Below are positions 1 through 10,045 of a DNA stretch of 64,000 bases, piece by piece. This DNA is from Ustilago trichophora (Eukaryota; Basidiomycota; Ustilaginomycetes; Ustilaginales; Ustilaginaceae). The notes below the pieces were generated by a model. It was given only the letters and a program-made list of their open reading frames with translations. It ran no database searches and had not been told where the DNA came from. Every line of letters begins with the position of its first letter. The stretch's first letter is position 1. The stretch lies in assembly GCA_900323505.1 (NCBI GenBank), contig OOIN01000004.1, positions 620,001-684,000 of the forward strand, written 5' to 3'. The translations under genes and the position numbers were made by a program.

Positions 1-1209
1 GCTTCATCGATGGCCAGGGCATCTAAATCTTCCCTTGAAGATCTACACCTTGCTTCGTCTGTTGTTCCTCCCTCCCTCTCCTAGACTATAGACGCATAGT
101 CGCAGGCACGTTTGCATCAATAGCATTCGCGCTCTCCTATGCTTTTTCCTCTCCCTTCTTAGATTCCTTGCTCTCTTTCTCTCTTTTGACTCACGCATTA
201 TGGGCTTTTAGTATTTGTATCCTATACTCCTCTCACATACGCTCGCCGATGTTTTCTCCCTCCCTCGCGGGCCCGTTCATTCGGGGCACCCAGGGTATTG
301 GGGGACCATTCGTGTATACGGGCGCTTCACATAGATTTTTCTCCTCTTGCTTTCATTCCTTCTCGTGTCACCGAGTTGTTAATCGAAAAAATTGGCGTAT
401 AGCCATTACTTCCTATTGTCCTTCGTTTGTGATTGTTTGCATTCCACCTCTGAGCATCTTGGTTGGCAATCAGAAACGTATCAATATCTGATACGATGAA
501 CATGGTGTGACTTGTCGTGAAGAGCGAGGCTCTGGGCTTCATTCGCTGTTCAATAGCGCGAGAGGAGAGACGCGATCGGAAGTATCGAAATCGGGCAGAA
601 AGCTCCGATTTCAAACAAGAGCTGACCGAAGAGAGCCATCTGATTGGCCTTCTGGAAACGAGTCAGAGCGCGCAAAACTGCGCTTTTCAACGGGGGTTTT
701 TTTTTTTTTCCTTTTATCTCAAGAGACTGGACCGCTGCCATGCATTTCTAAGGGGCCCTTCATTCGGCTTAATAATGGCGCTTGAAGCGCGCGGTTGGGA
801 ATGGGTTTGGCGGGTTTTTCCTGTTGAAAACGCCCGCTTCCGGAAGGAGAATTGGCTTGATGCCCGGACCCTTCGTCCAACTCACACAGGCACACTCACT
901 CACTCACTCACTCACTCGTTCACTCACCCCGCACTCTGAGCATTGAAAGCGACACCAAGGGGGAAAAATCTCATTCTTCGCCATCACCCGCTACGTCACG
1001 CTCGCATCAGGCTCCGGTTCATTTGGCCTGAGTTTACGACAGACATCTTACTTGTTCACCACCAACTACACCAAAACACAGGCTTAGACTCATCTCTGTG
1101 CCGCAAGAACCAGGTTCCCCTAGTCGGTTCTCTCCATCTTCACTCTTACACTCTCCGTCTACAGCCGGCAGCCATCGTAGCAAAGCTTGAAAGAGCATAA
1201 CAGCACATC
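1..1209. other. Gene-free stretch upstream of ETF-QO
   Basis: No coding region can be supported here. The open frames present (the longest 140 codons) are low-complexity or overlap each other on both strands, and none resembles a known protein. The first 80 bases could be the tail of a gene lying outside the window, but this cannot be decided. The stretch holds a T-run near 697 and a CACT microsatellite. The last few hundred bases are pyrimidine-rich, as in a smut promoter and 5'UTR. Confidence 0.5.
893..917. repeat. CACT/ACTC tetranucleotide microsatellite
   Basis: About six tandem copies of a CACT unit lie in the ETF-QO upstream region, followed by further degenerate copies up to about 927. 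Confidence 0.85.
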
Positions 1210-3165
1210 ATGTTTGCCGCTCGCGCCACACCAGCTCGTCTGGCGACCGCTCTCCGTGGTCAGGCGGGTCGATCGCTCCGCGCCACTTCAGTCGCCTCTG
1301 GTTCTTCTGCCTCACTCTCCACCCTGGCATCTCGCAGCTGCTTCTCTCACCGAGCCGGCGCTGCTGCTTCCTCTTCTCTCGGACGCGCATTCTCCACAAC
1401 ACCGGCTGCCCGTAGAGCCACTCCCATCGAGGAAGGCGACGGCGAGCCGTTTGACCTGAACACGGTAGAACGTGTCTCGGACGAGGTCGACGTCATCATC
1501 GTCGGTGGCGGTCCCGCCGGTCTCAGTGCTGCCATCAAGATCAAGCAGCTCGCAGAGCAGCGTGGCGAGGAGATTCGCGTTGTCGTACTCGAGAAGGGTC
1601 CCGAGGTCGGAAACCACATTCTCTCGGGTGCCGTCATCCAGACCAATGCCCTCGATGAGCTTCTTCCTGACTGGAAGGAGCTCGGCGCTCCCCTCAACCA
1701 GCCCGCCCTCGAAGACCAGATGCGCTTCCTCACACCCACCGGATCCTTCCCCATGCCGCATCCGCCCCAGATGTCCAACAAGGGCAATTACATTGTCTCG
1801 CTCTCCCGTGTCGTCTCGTGGCTCGGTGAGCAGGCCGAGGCTGCTGGAGTCGAGATCTATCCCGGATTCGCCGCTGCTCAGCCATTGTGGCAGATGGACG
1901 ATAGTGGCAAGCCCATTGGAATCAAAGGTGTCATCACCAACGAAATTGGCCTCGACAAGTCGCGCAAGCCTAAGGACTCGTTCGAGCCCGGTATGGAGTT
2001 CCACGCTCCCATCACCCTTTTCGCTGAAGGTGCTCACGGTTCCATGACCCAGAAGATGATCAAGCAGCTCGGCCTGCGTGATGCCGTCGGTGCTGATGCA
2101 CAGACCTATGGTCTCGGTGTCAAGGAGGTGTGGCGTGTCAAGCCCGAGAAGCACCAGGCTGGTCTCGTGACGCACACCATGGGCTGGCCCCTCGACACCA
2201 GCACCTACGGTGGAAGCTGGATGTACCACATGGAGGACAATATGGTCTCGATCGGACTCGTCGTTGGTCTCGACTATGGAAACCCCTACCTGAGCCCCTT
2301 CCGCGAGTTCCAGCGCATGAAGCACCACCCCTTCTTCAAGGACATTCTCGAGGGTGGAGAGTGCCTCGCATACGGTGCCAGGACGCTCAACGAAGGTGGC
2401 TACCAGTCGATCCCCAAGCTTCACTTCCCTGGTGGTGCGCTTGTTGGATGTGCTGCCGGTTTCCTTAACGTTCCCAAAATCAAGGGTACTCACAACGCCA
2501 TGAAGTCCGGCATGGTTGCCGCCGAGGCCGTCGTCGATGCCCTCGCCAAGCGAGCCGAATCTGGCTCCGAGGAGACCATTGACCTTGCCGACTACAAGAC
2601 AAGACTGGACGACACGTACGTCATGAAGGAGCTCTACGAGGTACGCAACTTGCGACCTTCATTCCACGGTCCTCTTGGCTTCTGGGGCGGTCTGGCCTAC
2701 TCTGGTCTCGACTCGATGATTCTCAAGGGTCGTGTGCCTTGGACGTTCCACCACCCTGGTGAGGACCACGCGCAGACCAAGCCTGCTTCGCAGTGCGAGC
2801 CCATCGAGTACCCCAAGCCCGACGGCAAGCTTTCGTTTGACATCTTGACCTCGGTCTCGAGGACGGGAACCAACCACGCAGAGGACCAGCCTGTCCACCT
2901 CGTCATCAAGGACGGCGACTACAAGGGCCACGTCGAGAGGAACGTGGGCACCTTCGAGGGTCCACTTGGCCGATGCTGTCCGGCTGGTGTATACGAGTAC
3001 GTCGAGGCGGATACCCCGGAGCAGGAGGATGCATTGGGCAAGAAGCTCGTCATTAACAGCCAGAACTGCATTCACTGCTACACATGCTCCATCAAGACTC
3101 CTGACCAGAGCATTCGATGGGACGTCCCCGAGGGCGGTGGAGGACCCAAGTACTCGATGACCTAG
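1210..3165 (+). CDS. Electron transfer flavoprotein-ubiquinone oxidoreductase, mitochondrial
   Basis: This 651-aa protein should pass electrons from ETF (fatty-acid and amino-acid oxidation) to ubiquinone at the inner mitochondrial membrane. An Arg/Ser/Ala-rich presequence covers about residues 1-65 and contains an R-A-F/S site (R59-A60-F61, cut before S62) typical of processing peptidase. The FAD dinucleotide-binding motif GGGPAG sits at 99-104. The C-terminus has the ETF-QO ferredoxin-like 4Fe-4S region, with cysteines in GRCCPAGVYEY and NCIHCYTCSIKTPDQ. Length and order match the eukaryotic family from end to end. It is uninterrupted, and the ATG follows a pyrimidine-rich leader. An AATAAA lies at about 3227, 60 bases after the stop. 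The next gene is convergent. Confidence 0.96.
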   Translation: MFAARATPARLATALRGQAGRSLRATSVASGSSASLSTLASRSCFSHRAGAAASSSLGRAFSTTPAARRATPIEEGDGEPFDLNTVERVSDEVDVIIVGGGPAGLSAAIKIKQLAEQRGEEIRVVVLEKGPEVGNHILSGAVIQTNALDELLPDWKELGAPLNQPALEDQMRFLTPTGSFPMPHPPQMSNKGNYIVSLSRVVSWLGEQAEAAGVEIYPGFAAAQPLWQMDDSGKPIGIKGVITNEIGLDKSRKPKDSFEPGMEFHAPITLFAEGAHGSMTQKMIKQLGLRDAVGADAQTYGLGVKEVWRVKPEKHQAGLVTHTMGWPLDTSTYGGSWMYHMEDNMVSIGLVVGLDYGNPYLSPFREFQRMKHHPFFKDILEGGECLAYGARTLNEGGYQSIPKLHFPGGALVGCAAGFLNVPKIKGTHNAMKSGMVAAEAVVDALAKRAESGSEETIDLADYKTRLDDTYVMKELYEVRNLRPSFHGPLGFWGGLAYSGLDSMILKGRVPWTFHHPGEDHAQTKPASQCEPIEYPKPDGKLSFDILTSVSRTGTNHAEDQPVHLVIKDGDYKGHVERNVGTFEGPLGRCCPAGVYEYVEADTPEQEDALGKKLVINSQNCIHCYTCSIKTPDQSIRWDVPEGGGGPKYSMT

Positions 3166-3332
3166 ACACCACTGGCTCGTCCAACGTTCTTGTCTCCACT
3201 TTTAGCATACTACCGCGCATTGAACTAATAAAGACGCTTGAAACAAAAATGGGCTTTATTGAGATTGACTAAAAGTACAGATAGAAAGAGGTATGAACAC
3301 GCTATGACGCAGATGCGATCGATTGTGAGCGA

Positions 3333-4463
3333 TTATTCGGTCTTGGGATCGACGACGATGGCAAAGTTGTTCCTGTCGTTGCCGGGGTTGAGTTCGCGCT
3401 TCTTGAACACTGTGCCATCCCAGTCCAGAGTCGCATTTGGGGCCTCTGAAGCTTCTGCAGCCTGCTTTCGCTCTGCCAAGGGCTTACGTTGCAGCAACCA
3501 CCTGGAGAGCTTTGCCGAGTCGGACTGCTTCAAGACGTTGAATCCAAGCGAGCTGAGGATAGCTCGCAGATGCGACTGGTTCATGTACCTCGAGTTGGTC
3601 AAGCAGCTCAAGGGCAAGACGAGGAAGCAGAATCCGGGCACGTCATCGTTCTCGGGCAGATACTTGTGGACGTGGCGAAGCATCTCGCCCCTCTTTCGTA
3701 CATCTCCGACAAAGTTGATGACCAGACTCAAGGCGACCATGTTGAACTGTTCTTCGGGTTTGGTGGGGAGTGGATAGTCGAAGAAACTGTATTTCTGAAC
3801 ATTGTCGCCTTGTGGGTGCAGGTCGATGTAGGTAGCGTCTACCCAGCGGTACTTGGAGTATGCGGTGCCGGTAATGGCTCCCACATCGAGGACGCGGAAT
3901 TTGGGCAAGTCGCGTTTGTGCTCGTAAACGTCCTTGAGGGCTTCCATGCACCACTTGCTGGTGGGTGTCTGGCCCGACTTGGCTGAACCTGTCAGAGACC
4001 AAGCTTGGTACTGCGCAAGGCCACCAAGCGAGTCGAGGCCGGCTTGAATCTCATCCTTCTCCTCTGCCGTTTTGGCCTGCTCGAGCTGCTTGAGGAGGGT
4101 GTGGAATTTGGCGATCTTCTCGGCGTGCTCAGCAGGCGGGACGGGTGCAGAGTTGGTTCCAGAGTCGTCATGAGCGTCAGCACCGTTGGACGATTTGGCA
4201 GCAGCAGTGGCAGTGGCCTTAATCTTGCGTGCTTCTTTAGTAGCGGCCTGCTTGACAGCGGCTCCGCCCTTCTTGTGCTTTACACCTCCACGCTTGCCTC
4301 GGGGTCGGATGAGCTTGCCCTTTTTGGAAGGAGCGTCGATGCTAGTGCCAGCGTCGTTGGAAGCTTCGACATTGGCACCCTCGGCGGCAGGAGCAGCAGC
4401 AGCGGCGGCGGCGGCAGCCTGTTGCGCCTTAACTCCTGGCTTGCTCTTCTTTGTTCGTGACAT
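3333..4463 (-). CDS. BMT2: 25S rRNA adenine-N1 methyltransferase, BMT2-like
   Basis: A 376-aa nucleolar-type SAM methyltransferase related to yeast Bmt2, which makes m1A in large-subunit rRNA. A Lys/Ala-rich low-complexity N-terminus (about 1-120) precedes the Rossmann domain. That domain has the motif-I-like segment FRVLDVGAITG, then DATYIDLHPQ, and the family signature ALSLVINFVGDVRKRGEML. LVLPLSCLTNSRY follows, where the family also has a conserved block. The frame is open for 40 codons upstream, but the start MSRTKKSKPG at 4463 is preferred. The longer start would run through a GA-repeat promoter and lacks family similarity. The gene is divergent from TOM20, with 589 bases between the two ATGs. 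Confidence 0.88.
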   Translation of the reverse strand: MSRTKKSKPGVKAQQAAAAAAAAAPAAEGANVEASNDAGTSIDAPSKKGKLIRPRGKRGGVKHKKGGAAVKQAATKEARKIKATATAAAKSSNGADAHDDSGTNSAPVPPAEHAEKIAKFHTLLKQLEQAKTAEEKDEIQAGLDSLGGLAQYQAWSLTGSAKSGQTPTSKWCMEALKDVYEHKRDLPKFRVLDVGAITGTAYSKYRWVDATYIDLHPQGDNVQKYSFFDYPLPTKPEEQFNMVALSLVINFVGDVRKRGEMLRHVHKYLPENDDVPGFCFLVLPLSCLTNSRYMNQSHLRAILSSLGFNVLKQSDSAKLSRWLLQRKPLAERKQAAEASEAPNATLDWDGTVFKKRELNPGNDRNNFAIVVDPKTE

Positions 4464-4668
4464 GTCGTATACGGCTGTACGGTGTTGTTGGAAGAGAGAG
4501 AGAGAGGGAGAGAGAGAGGCGAGCTTCATGAACTGGTGGCCCTTGAAATGAAAGCTTAGGCCAATTTCCTCGACAGGGTCCAACTCGCTCTTAGAGCCAA
4601 AAGCAGGAGTTTGGCAGCACAGCAGGCGGCTTTGCCCGCACGTAAAATTTCAAAATTTTGGAAGAAAA

Positions 4669-4711
<43 letters not shown>

Positions 4712-4741
4712 TGTGTACTGTACAGTAGGCTCCGCTCCACA

Positions 4742-4773
<32 letters not shown>

Positions 4774-5052
4774 GTGTCCAAAAATCACCGAAAAAGAGCG
4801 GCGAGCAAGCGATCTTTTCGGGCGGTGCACAGAGAGAGGAAATGGAGCCGGATCGCATAGCGCTGCGCAGATGAACGCATCATCGGGTCCTATTCCGCAG
4901 TGGAGCTACACAGTGCGTATCCTTGACTTGCTTGTCTCTGTGTTCCCTTTTTTCTTCTTCTTCGTGATCTTCATCATCATCGTCCTTCCCGCATTCGAAT
5001 ACTGGTTCTCGATCTCCACACCTTTGTCCTAGCACGTCCAAGATATTGCAAG
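4464..5052. promoter_or_regulatory. Shared BMT2/TOM20 promoter with GA and TC tracts
   Basis: This divergent intergenic region holds an interrupted GA tract (about 4493-4520), a nearly perfect GA tract (4675-4709) and a TC tract (4742-4762). The last two are complementary and 32 bases apart, so they could pair as a hairpin. No gene is seen. Confidence 0.7.
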
Positions 5053-6084
5053 ATGAAGACTTCACAGATCGTCCTCACATCGCTCTCCGTACTCGGAGTG
5101 GCAGGTGTTGGTTACGCCATCTACTTTGACCACCGTCGTCGCACCGACCCTGCCTTCCGCAAGAGCCTGCGCAAGGAAAGCAAAAAGTCGACCAAGGCCG
5201 ACAAGAAGGCTGCCGCCCAACGAGCCCAGCAGGAGGATGGCTTCATCCAGGAGCTTTTGGCAGAGGTTCGTGCACCCGGCACCTTCCCTGCCGGTGTCGA
5301 GGAGCGCGAGCAGTACTTCCTCAAGTACGTCTCGGCTGGTGAGCAGCTGTTTGCTATGGGCTCCGAAAAGTACCTCGAGGCAGCGGCTGCTTTCTTCAAG
5401 GCGTTGAAGGTGTACCCGCAACCTGTGGAGCTCATCATGATCTACCAGAAGGCCGTACCCAAGGAGGTGTTTGACACGATCATGCGCATCGTTAGCAAGG
5501 ATATCGCGACCGGTGGTGGTGAAGGTGCAGAGGGTATGTCGGCTGCTAGCCTGGATGAGGTGGATGACGATGGTCCGTCGCCACTCTCTGCCGCTCAGGC
5601 TGAGGATGAGGAAAACGAGGAAGAGAAGAAGGACGAGGCTGCTCTTAGCGAGGACAAGGACGCCTCTACATCCGCATCCGCCAACACTTCTGCTGCTGCG
5701 ACTGCTGCTGCTGCACCTCAGGGCACCGACAGCGGTACCACCTCGAGCCAAGAATGGGACACTCTCTCCGCCACCAGCCTCAACGAGACCGGTGTCATGG
5801 TCACCCCCAATGCTCCAGCCTCCACCTCGTCCCAGAGCCCCGAATCGTCCGCCACCCCATCTGCCACCGAAGAGAACTCGGCTGTTTCCGCCGTCGCAGA
5901 AGAGCCCAAGCTGACAGCCATCGATACCTCGGCCGCCGTCACTGCCGAGACCGTCTCGACGCCATCCAAGCAGAACTTTACCTCGGGCTGGAGCCCCGCC
6001 CCCGTCTTTGGCGCCTCGAGCCCACGTGCCGAGAAGAAGGCCTCGGTGGAGGTCGAGTCTGAGTCTGACGACAAGTCCGAGTAA
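5053..6084 (+). CDS. TOM20: Mitochondrial import receptor subunit Tom20
   Basis: A 343-aa outer-membrane receptor that recognises presequences of mitochondrial precursors. The N-terminal anchor (about residues 5-25, IVLTSLSVLGVAGVGYAIYF) is followed by the basic DHRRRTDPAFRKSLRKE stretch typical of Tom20. Next comes the helical/TPR-like receptor domain (about 65-150), including YLEAAAAFFKALKVYPQP and a family-typical LIMIYQKAVPKEVFDTIM. From about residue 170 to the end there is an acidic, Ala/Ser/Thr-rich tail absent from the roughly 180-residue yeast protein, so the protein is nearly twice the usual size. The gene is intronless. Its promoter is shared with BMT2. Confidence 0.93.
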   Translation: MKTSQIVLTSLSVLGVAGVGYAIYFDHRRRTDPAFRKSLRKESKKSTKADKKAAAQRAQQEDGFIQELLAEVRAPGTFPAGVEEREQYFLKYVSAGEQLFAMGSEKYLEAAAAFFKALKVYPQPVELIMIYQKAVPKEVFDTIMRIVSKDIATGGGEGAEGMSAASLDEVDDDGPSPLSAAQAEDEENEEEKKDEAALSEDKDASTSASANTSAAATAAAAPQGTDSGTTSSQEWDTLSATSLNETGVMVTPNAPASTSSQSPESSATPSATEENSAVSAVAEEPKLTAIDTSAAVTAETVSTPSKQNFTSGWSPAPVFGASSPRAEKKASVEVESESDDKSE

Positions 6085-6535
6085 TTGCAATACCCCCTTT
6101 GCAAGCTTGAATCCGTTCCATGACACTCACTAAATGCGATCGCTCATCACAGCTTTCGTCTACGGTCACTCCTAGCCGTCATCTTTTTGAACGTCGCTGT
6201 TGCTGATTCTTGATAGATTCGCATCAGCACCGACCTGTAGCACATACACTTGCCCACACCTTGTTTGCAACCTACGCCCCACTCATGCCTCTGTGTATTT
6301 GTTCTTCTTCCTGTACCTGCTTTGCTTCGATTGTGCAATACTTTCGACTATCACAAGACTGCCGCAATCTGACCTCGTTGCCTCATCTTGAGACCTTTCG
6401 TCAGGTTGGCAAATGGACAGCACCTTTGAGGTGACCAGTCGAAGCAACGATCGGGAAATTCAGCGGTGAGGATGTGCTACCTTTCTGTAGCAACGATAGA
6501 TAGGTGCAATAAGAATTTCTCGCCCGAAAACGTTC

Positions 6536-6679
6536 GCTCCGGTGGCCAAGTTGGATTAAGGCATGTGGCTTATGTTTCTCAGGCAACCTTGTAGTTGCTC
6601 TCAGAGATCATTGGGTTTTATCGCAGAAAGCAATTTCTTCTAAACCGCGAGATCGTGGGTTCGAGTCCCACCCGGAGCA
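6536..6679 (+). tRNA. Intron-containing tRNA, best fit tRNA-Ile(UAU)
   Basis: The acceptor stem GCTCCGG (6536-6542) pairs fully with CCGGAGC (6672-6678), followed by discriminator A. The A box TGGCCAAGTTGGATTAAGGC and B box GGGTTCGAGTCCC are intact. The T stem GTGGG/CCCAC closes the seven-base loop. The anticodon stem TGTGG/CCGCG pairs with two G-U pairs if an intron of about 69 bases (6575-6643) is removed after G37. The loop then reads C-T-TAT-G-A, anticodon UAU, as in yeast tRNA-Ile(UAU). The D arm looks slightly type-II-like, so the isotype is less certain than the tRNA call itself. Confidence 0.8.
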
Positions 6680-7302
6680 TTTCTTTTTCGATGCAGATAG
6701 GCTCATATCGGGGAAGGACCCGTCAGATCGGTAGAGAGATGGATCACAACCTGACTGTTTTGTAAACAGTGAGATGAGGTTTGTCAAGGTCACATCGGGA
6801 ATGGCGCTTGAATCGACGCGAATTTGGCCGATGAGCGGTGATTCGTCCCGCCTTTTTCAGCGAAGGTCGAGGAAGAATCTCGAATAATACACGAAATTGA
6901 GGTTGAGAAGGAAGAAAATTGATTTTTGGAAAAGCCGGTATCAAAAAGAGGTTGCAAAAGGCGCTCGTCACTTTATGCTGGCTTAGCAGAGTGTAGCGTC
7001 ACTGAACGCTACAGCGTGAAATTGGCTCTTCTGGCCCTGCACACCGGCCCAGTTCGACCGCTGTGTCCGAAGAACCATCCCCAGACAATCGCCTTCCGAT
7101 GCCCCTATCCTCACCAGCAACACCGAGCTCAGCAGCAACGAGTGTCTCACAAGACCATTACAGTACAGAGCGAGATGGGAATGAACCAGATGAAGAACAC
7201 GCCGATGGGAACAGTTGAGAAGAGGTGCCCGCTACTGAAAAAGTGAAGTGGAGAATACTTGCTGAGCTGAGTCAAGAGGAAGATTTTTTTCTTCTTTTTT
7301 TT

Positions 7303-7388
7303 GGCTCAGGCTGGCTGATCGCTAATAGAAAGAAGGAAGAAGAAACAACTTTTTTTTTAGAAAAAAAATAATCAGCGCCGGCTGAGCC
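7303..7388. repeat. Imperfect inverted repeat with A/T-rich loop
   Basis: GGCTCAGGCTGGCTGAT (7303-7319) and ATCAGCGCCGGCTGAGCC (7371-7388) are near reverse complements, with the outer GGCTCAG/CTGAGCC pairing perfectly. The loop of about 50 bases carries a T9 run and an A8 run that could themselves pair. The function is unknown. Confidence 0.6.
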
Positions 7389-7703
7389 AAGAAAGCCTTC
7401 GCGTTCCGGTGGCCAATTTCAAGCCAATCCGCTTGCTTGATCGCAACCCGATCAATTCCACTTTCTTCCTTTTCTTCGTTGGGAGCGCAACTGTGCCCGT
7501 TCGCCCGCATTTCGAGTTCAACTCCACCCTGAGTTTCCTTCCTTCTTATTCGTCACAGTTGCACTCTCTCTCTTACCACACATTGACCGTCACCACCTCT
7601 GCTTGCGTCCACTCACTCAACTCAATCGGGGATTCATACCAGACTTCTTCCTTCCTTTCCCCATCATCGTATCCATACCCCCCTTCACATACATCACACA
7701 GCC

Positions 7704-8605
7704 ATGTTCTCTCGTGGTCTCCGTGCTGCCGCCCCGGCGACAAGGCTCCAGCCTCTCCGCTCCGCCGCACCCGGTGTAGCCGTAAGTAGCATATTTTCGA
7801 CCTTTGCCATCAGTCGTGTCATTCATGGCTGAAGTACAAAGTTGCGTTTTGACCGGTGGCGAGCTTGTTGGACTGACATCCCCTGCTTATCTTTTGACTT
7901 GCTCTCTCCGTGTTTACAGCGCCTCGCACCCCTTGGCGCCCGCTTCAACTCTGGCAAGGTCTCTGGCCCTGTTATCGGTATTGACTTGGGAAGTGAGTAT
8001 CTCGACCAAAAAACAGCAGCCATTCTGCTTGAGCCCATTCGGCTGATTTGATCGCCTGGCTCGAAGAATAGCTTCGCAATTTCGAAACGCGCCAGGCGGC
8101 GGCGGCGCAAATCACATACATATCTTGCCCAAAGTAAAGAGCTGAATTCACTGACACTTGGCCGCATTTCTCACCTTTGCTTCGCACAGCCACCAACTCG
8201 TGTGTCTCCGTCATGGAGGGCCAGCAGGCCCGTGTCATCGAGAACTCGGAAGGTGGCCGAACCACCCCCTCGGTTGTCGCCTTCACCAAGGACGGTGAGC
8301 GTCTTGTTGGTCTCCCCGCCAAGCGTCAGGCTGTCGTCAACCCCGAAGCCACCCTTTTCGCCACCAAGCGTCTGATTGGCCGAAAGTTCCAGGACAAGGA
8401 GGTGCAGAAGGACTTGAACAACGTACCCTTCAAGATTGTCCCCCACTCCAACGGCGATGCCTGGCTCGAGGCCCGAGGTGAGAAGTACTCTCCCTCCCAG
8501 ATCGGTGCCTTTGTTGTCGGAAAGATGAAGGAGACCGCTTCTGGCTACCTCGGCAAGACTGTCAAGCACGCCGTCATCACTGTCCCCGCTTACTTCAACG
8601 ACTCG

Positions 8606-8640
<35 letters not shown>

Positions 8641-10045
8641 TGGTCTCGACGTTCTTCGTGTCATCAACGAGCCCACCGCTGCCGCCCTCGCCTACGGTCT
8701 CGACCGTGACGACTCGTCGGTTATTGCCGTCTTCGACTTGGGAGGAGGTACTTTCGATATCTCGATTCTTGAGATGCAGAAGGGTGTCTTCGAGGTCAAG
8801 TCTACCAACGGTGACACTCACCTCGGTGGTGAGGATTTCGACATTGTCCTCGTCGAGCACCTCGTCAACGAGTTCAAGAAGGAGTCTGGCCTCGACCTCT
8901 CCAAGGACCGCATGGCCATCCAGCGTATCCGTGAGGCTGCCGAGAAGGCCAAGATTGAGCTTTCCAGCACCCAGCAGACCGACATCAGCTTGCCCTACAT
9001 TACCGCCGATGCTTCGGGTCCCAAGCACATCAACTCCAAGATGACCCGTGCTCAGCTCGAGGGTCTCGTTGGCAAGCTCGTCGACCGCACCGTCGAGCCA
9101 TGCAAGAAGGCTCTCGCCGACGCCGGCTGCAAGCCCTCCGACATTCAGGAGGTCATCATGGTCGGTGGTATGAGCCGAATGCCCAAGGTCCTCGAGACTG
9201 TCAAGAACATCTTCAAGCGCGACCCCAGCAAGGGTGTCAACCCCGATGAGGCTGTCGCCATCGGTGCCTCGATCCAGGGTGGTGTCCTCTCCGGTCAGGT
9301 TACCGACGTTCTCCTGCTCGATGTCACCCCTCTTTCGCTCGGTATCCAGACCCTCGGTGGTGTCTTCACCCGTCTCATTAACCGCAACACCACGATCCCA
9401 ACCAAGAAGTCGCAGGTCTTCTCCACCGCTGCTGATGGCCAGACTGCCGTCGACATCCAGGTCTACCAGGGTGAGCGCGAGCTCGTCCGTGACAACAAGC
9501 TGCTCGGCAACTTCCAGCTCACCGGTATCCCCCCCGCTCCCAAGGGTGTCCCCCAGGTTGAGGTTACCTTCGACATTGACGCCGATGGTATCATGCACGT
9601 CTCTGCCCTCGACAAGGCCACCAACAAGGACCAGTCCATGACCATCTCTGCCGGTTCCGGTCTTAGCGACAACGAGATCGAGAAGATGGTTGCCGACGCC
9701 GAGCAGTACGCCGAGGCTGACAAGGCCCGCAAGGCTGTCATTGAGGAGGCCAACCGTGCCCACTCGGTCTGCAGCGAGACCACCAAGGCCATGCAGGAGT
9801 TCAGCGAGCAGCTCCCCGCCGAGGAGAAGGAGAAGCTCAACGTCCTCATCAAGGAGACCGAGGAGCTTGCCTCCAAGGGTCTCAATGGCGACGCCGACAT
9901 CGAGGCCCAGACCATCCGCGAGAAGATCGACGCCACCCAGCAGGCTTCGCTCCAGCTCTTCAAGCTGGTTTACGAGAAGAAGGGCCAGTCCGCCCCCAAC
10001 GCTGAGGAGGCCAAGCCCGAGGGTGAGGGCGAGAAGAAGAACTAA
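7704..10045 (+). CDS. SSC1: Mitochondrial Hsp70 (Ssc1-type), three exons
   Basis: The matrix Hsp70 is the ATPase of the presequence-import motor and a major folding chaperone. Proposed exons are 7704-7781, 7920-7992 and 8190-10045 (introns GTAAGT..ACAG and GTGAGT..ACAG), giving 668 aa. Exon 1 encodes the presequence [20 protein letters not shown]. Exon 2 ends inside the first ATP-binding loop, so the splice restores GIDLGTTNSCV. Further signatures are [18 protein letters not shown] [28 protein letters not shown] and [22 protein letters not shown] lies in the substrate-binding domain. Codon use is strongly biased, as expected for high expression. The C-terminus is acidic and lacks an EEVD or ER-retention signal, fitting the mitochondrial class. 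Confidence 0.96.

Larger units (their letters stand above)
6085..7703. other. Intergenic region TOM20-SSC1
   Basis: Apart from the tRNA at 6536-6679 and the inverted repeat at 7303-7388, no gene can be supported. The last 150 bases are a C/T-rich leader of the Hsp70 gene. Confidence 0.6.

Noticed and set aside
1312..2493. 393-codon open frame antisense to ETF-QO
   Set aside because: Shadow frame; no domains, and the sense frame is an unambiguous enzyme.
8171..9763. 530-codon open frame antisense to mitochondrial Hsp70
   Set aside because: Shadow of a codon-biased chaperone gene, with the same skewed composition as other antisense frames.
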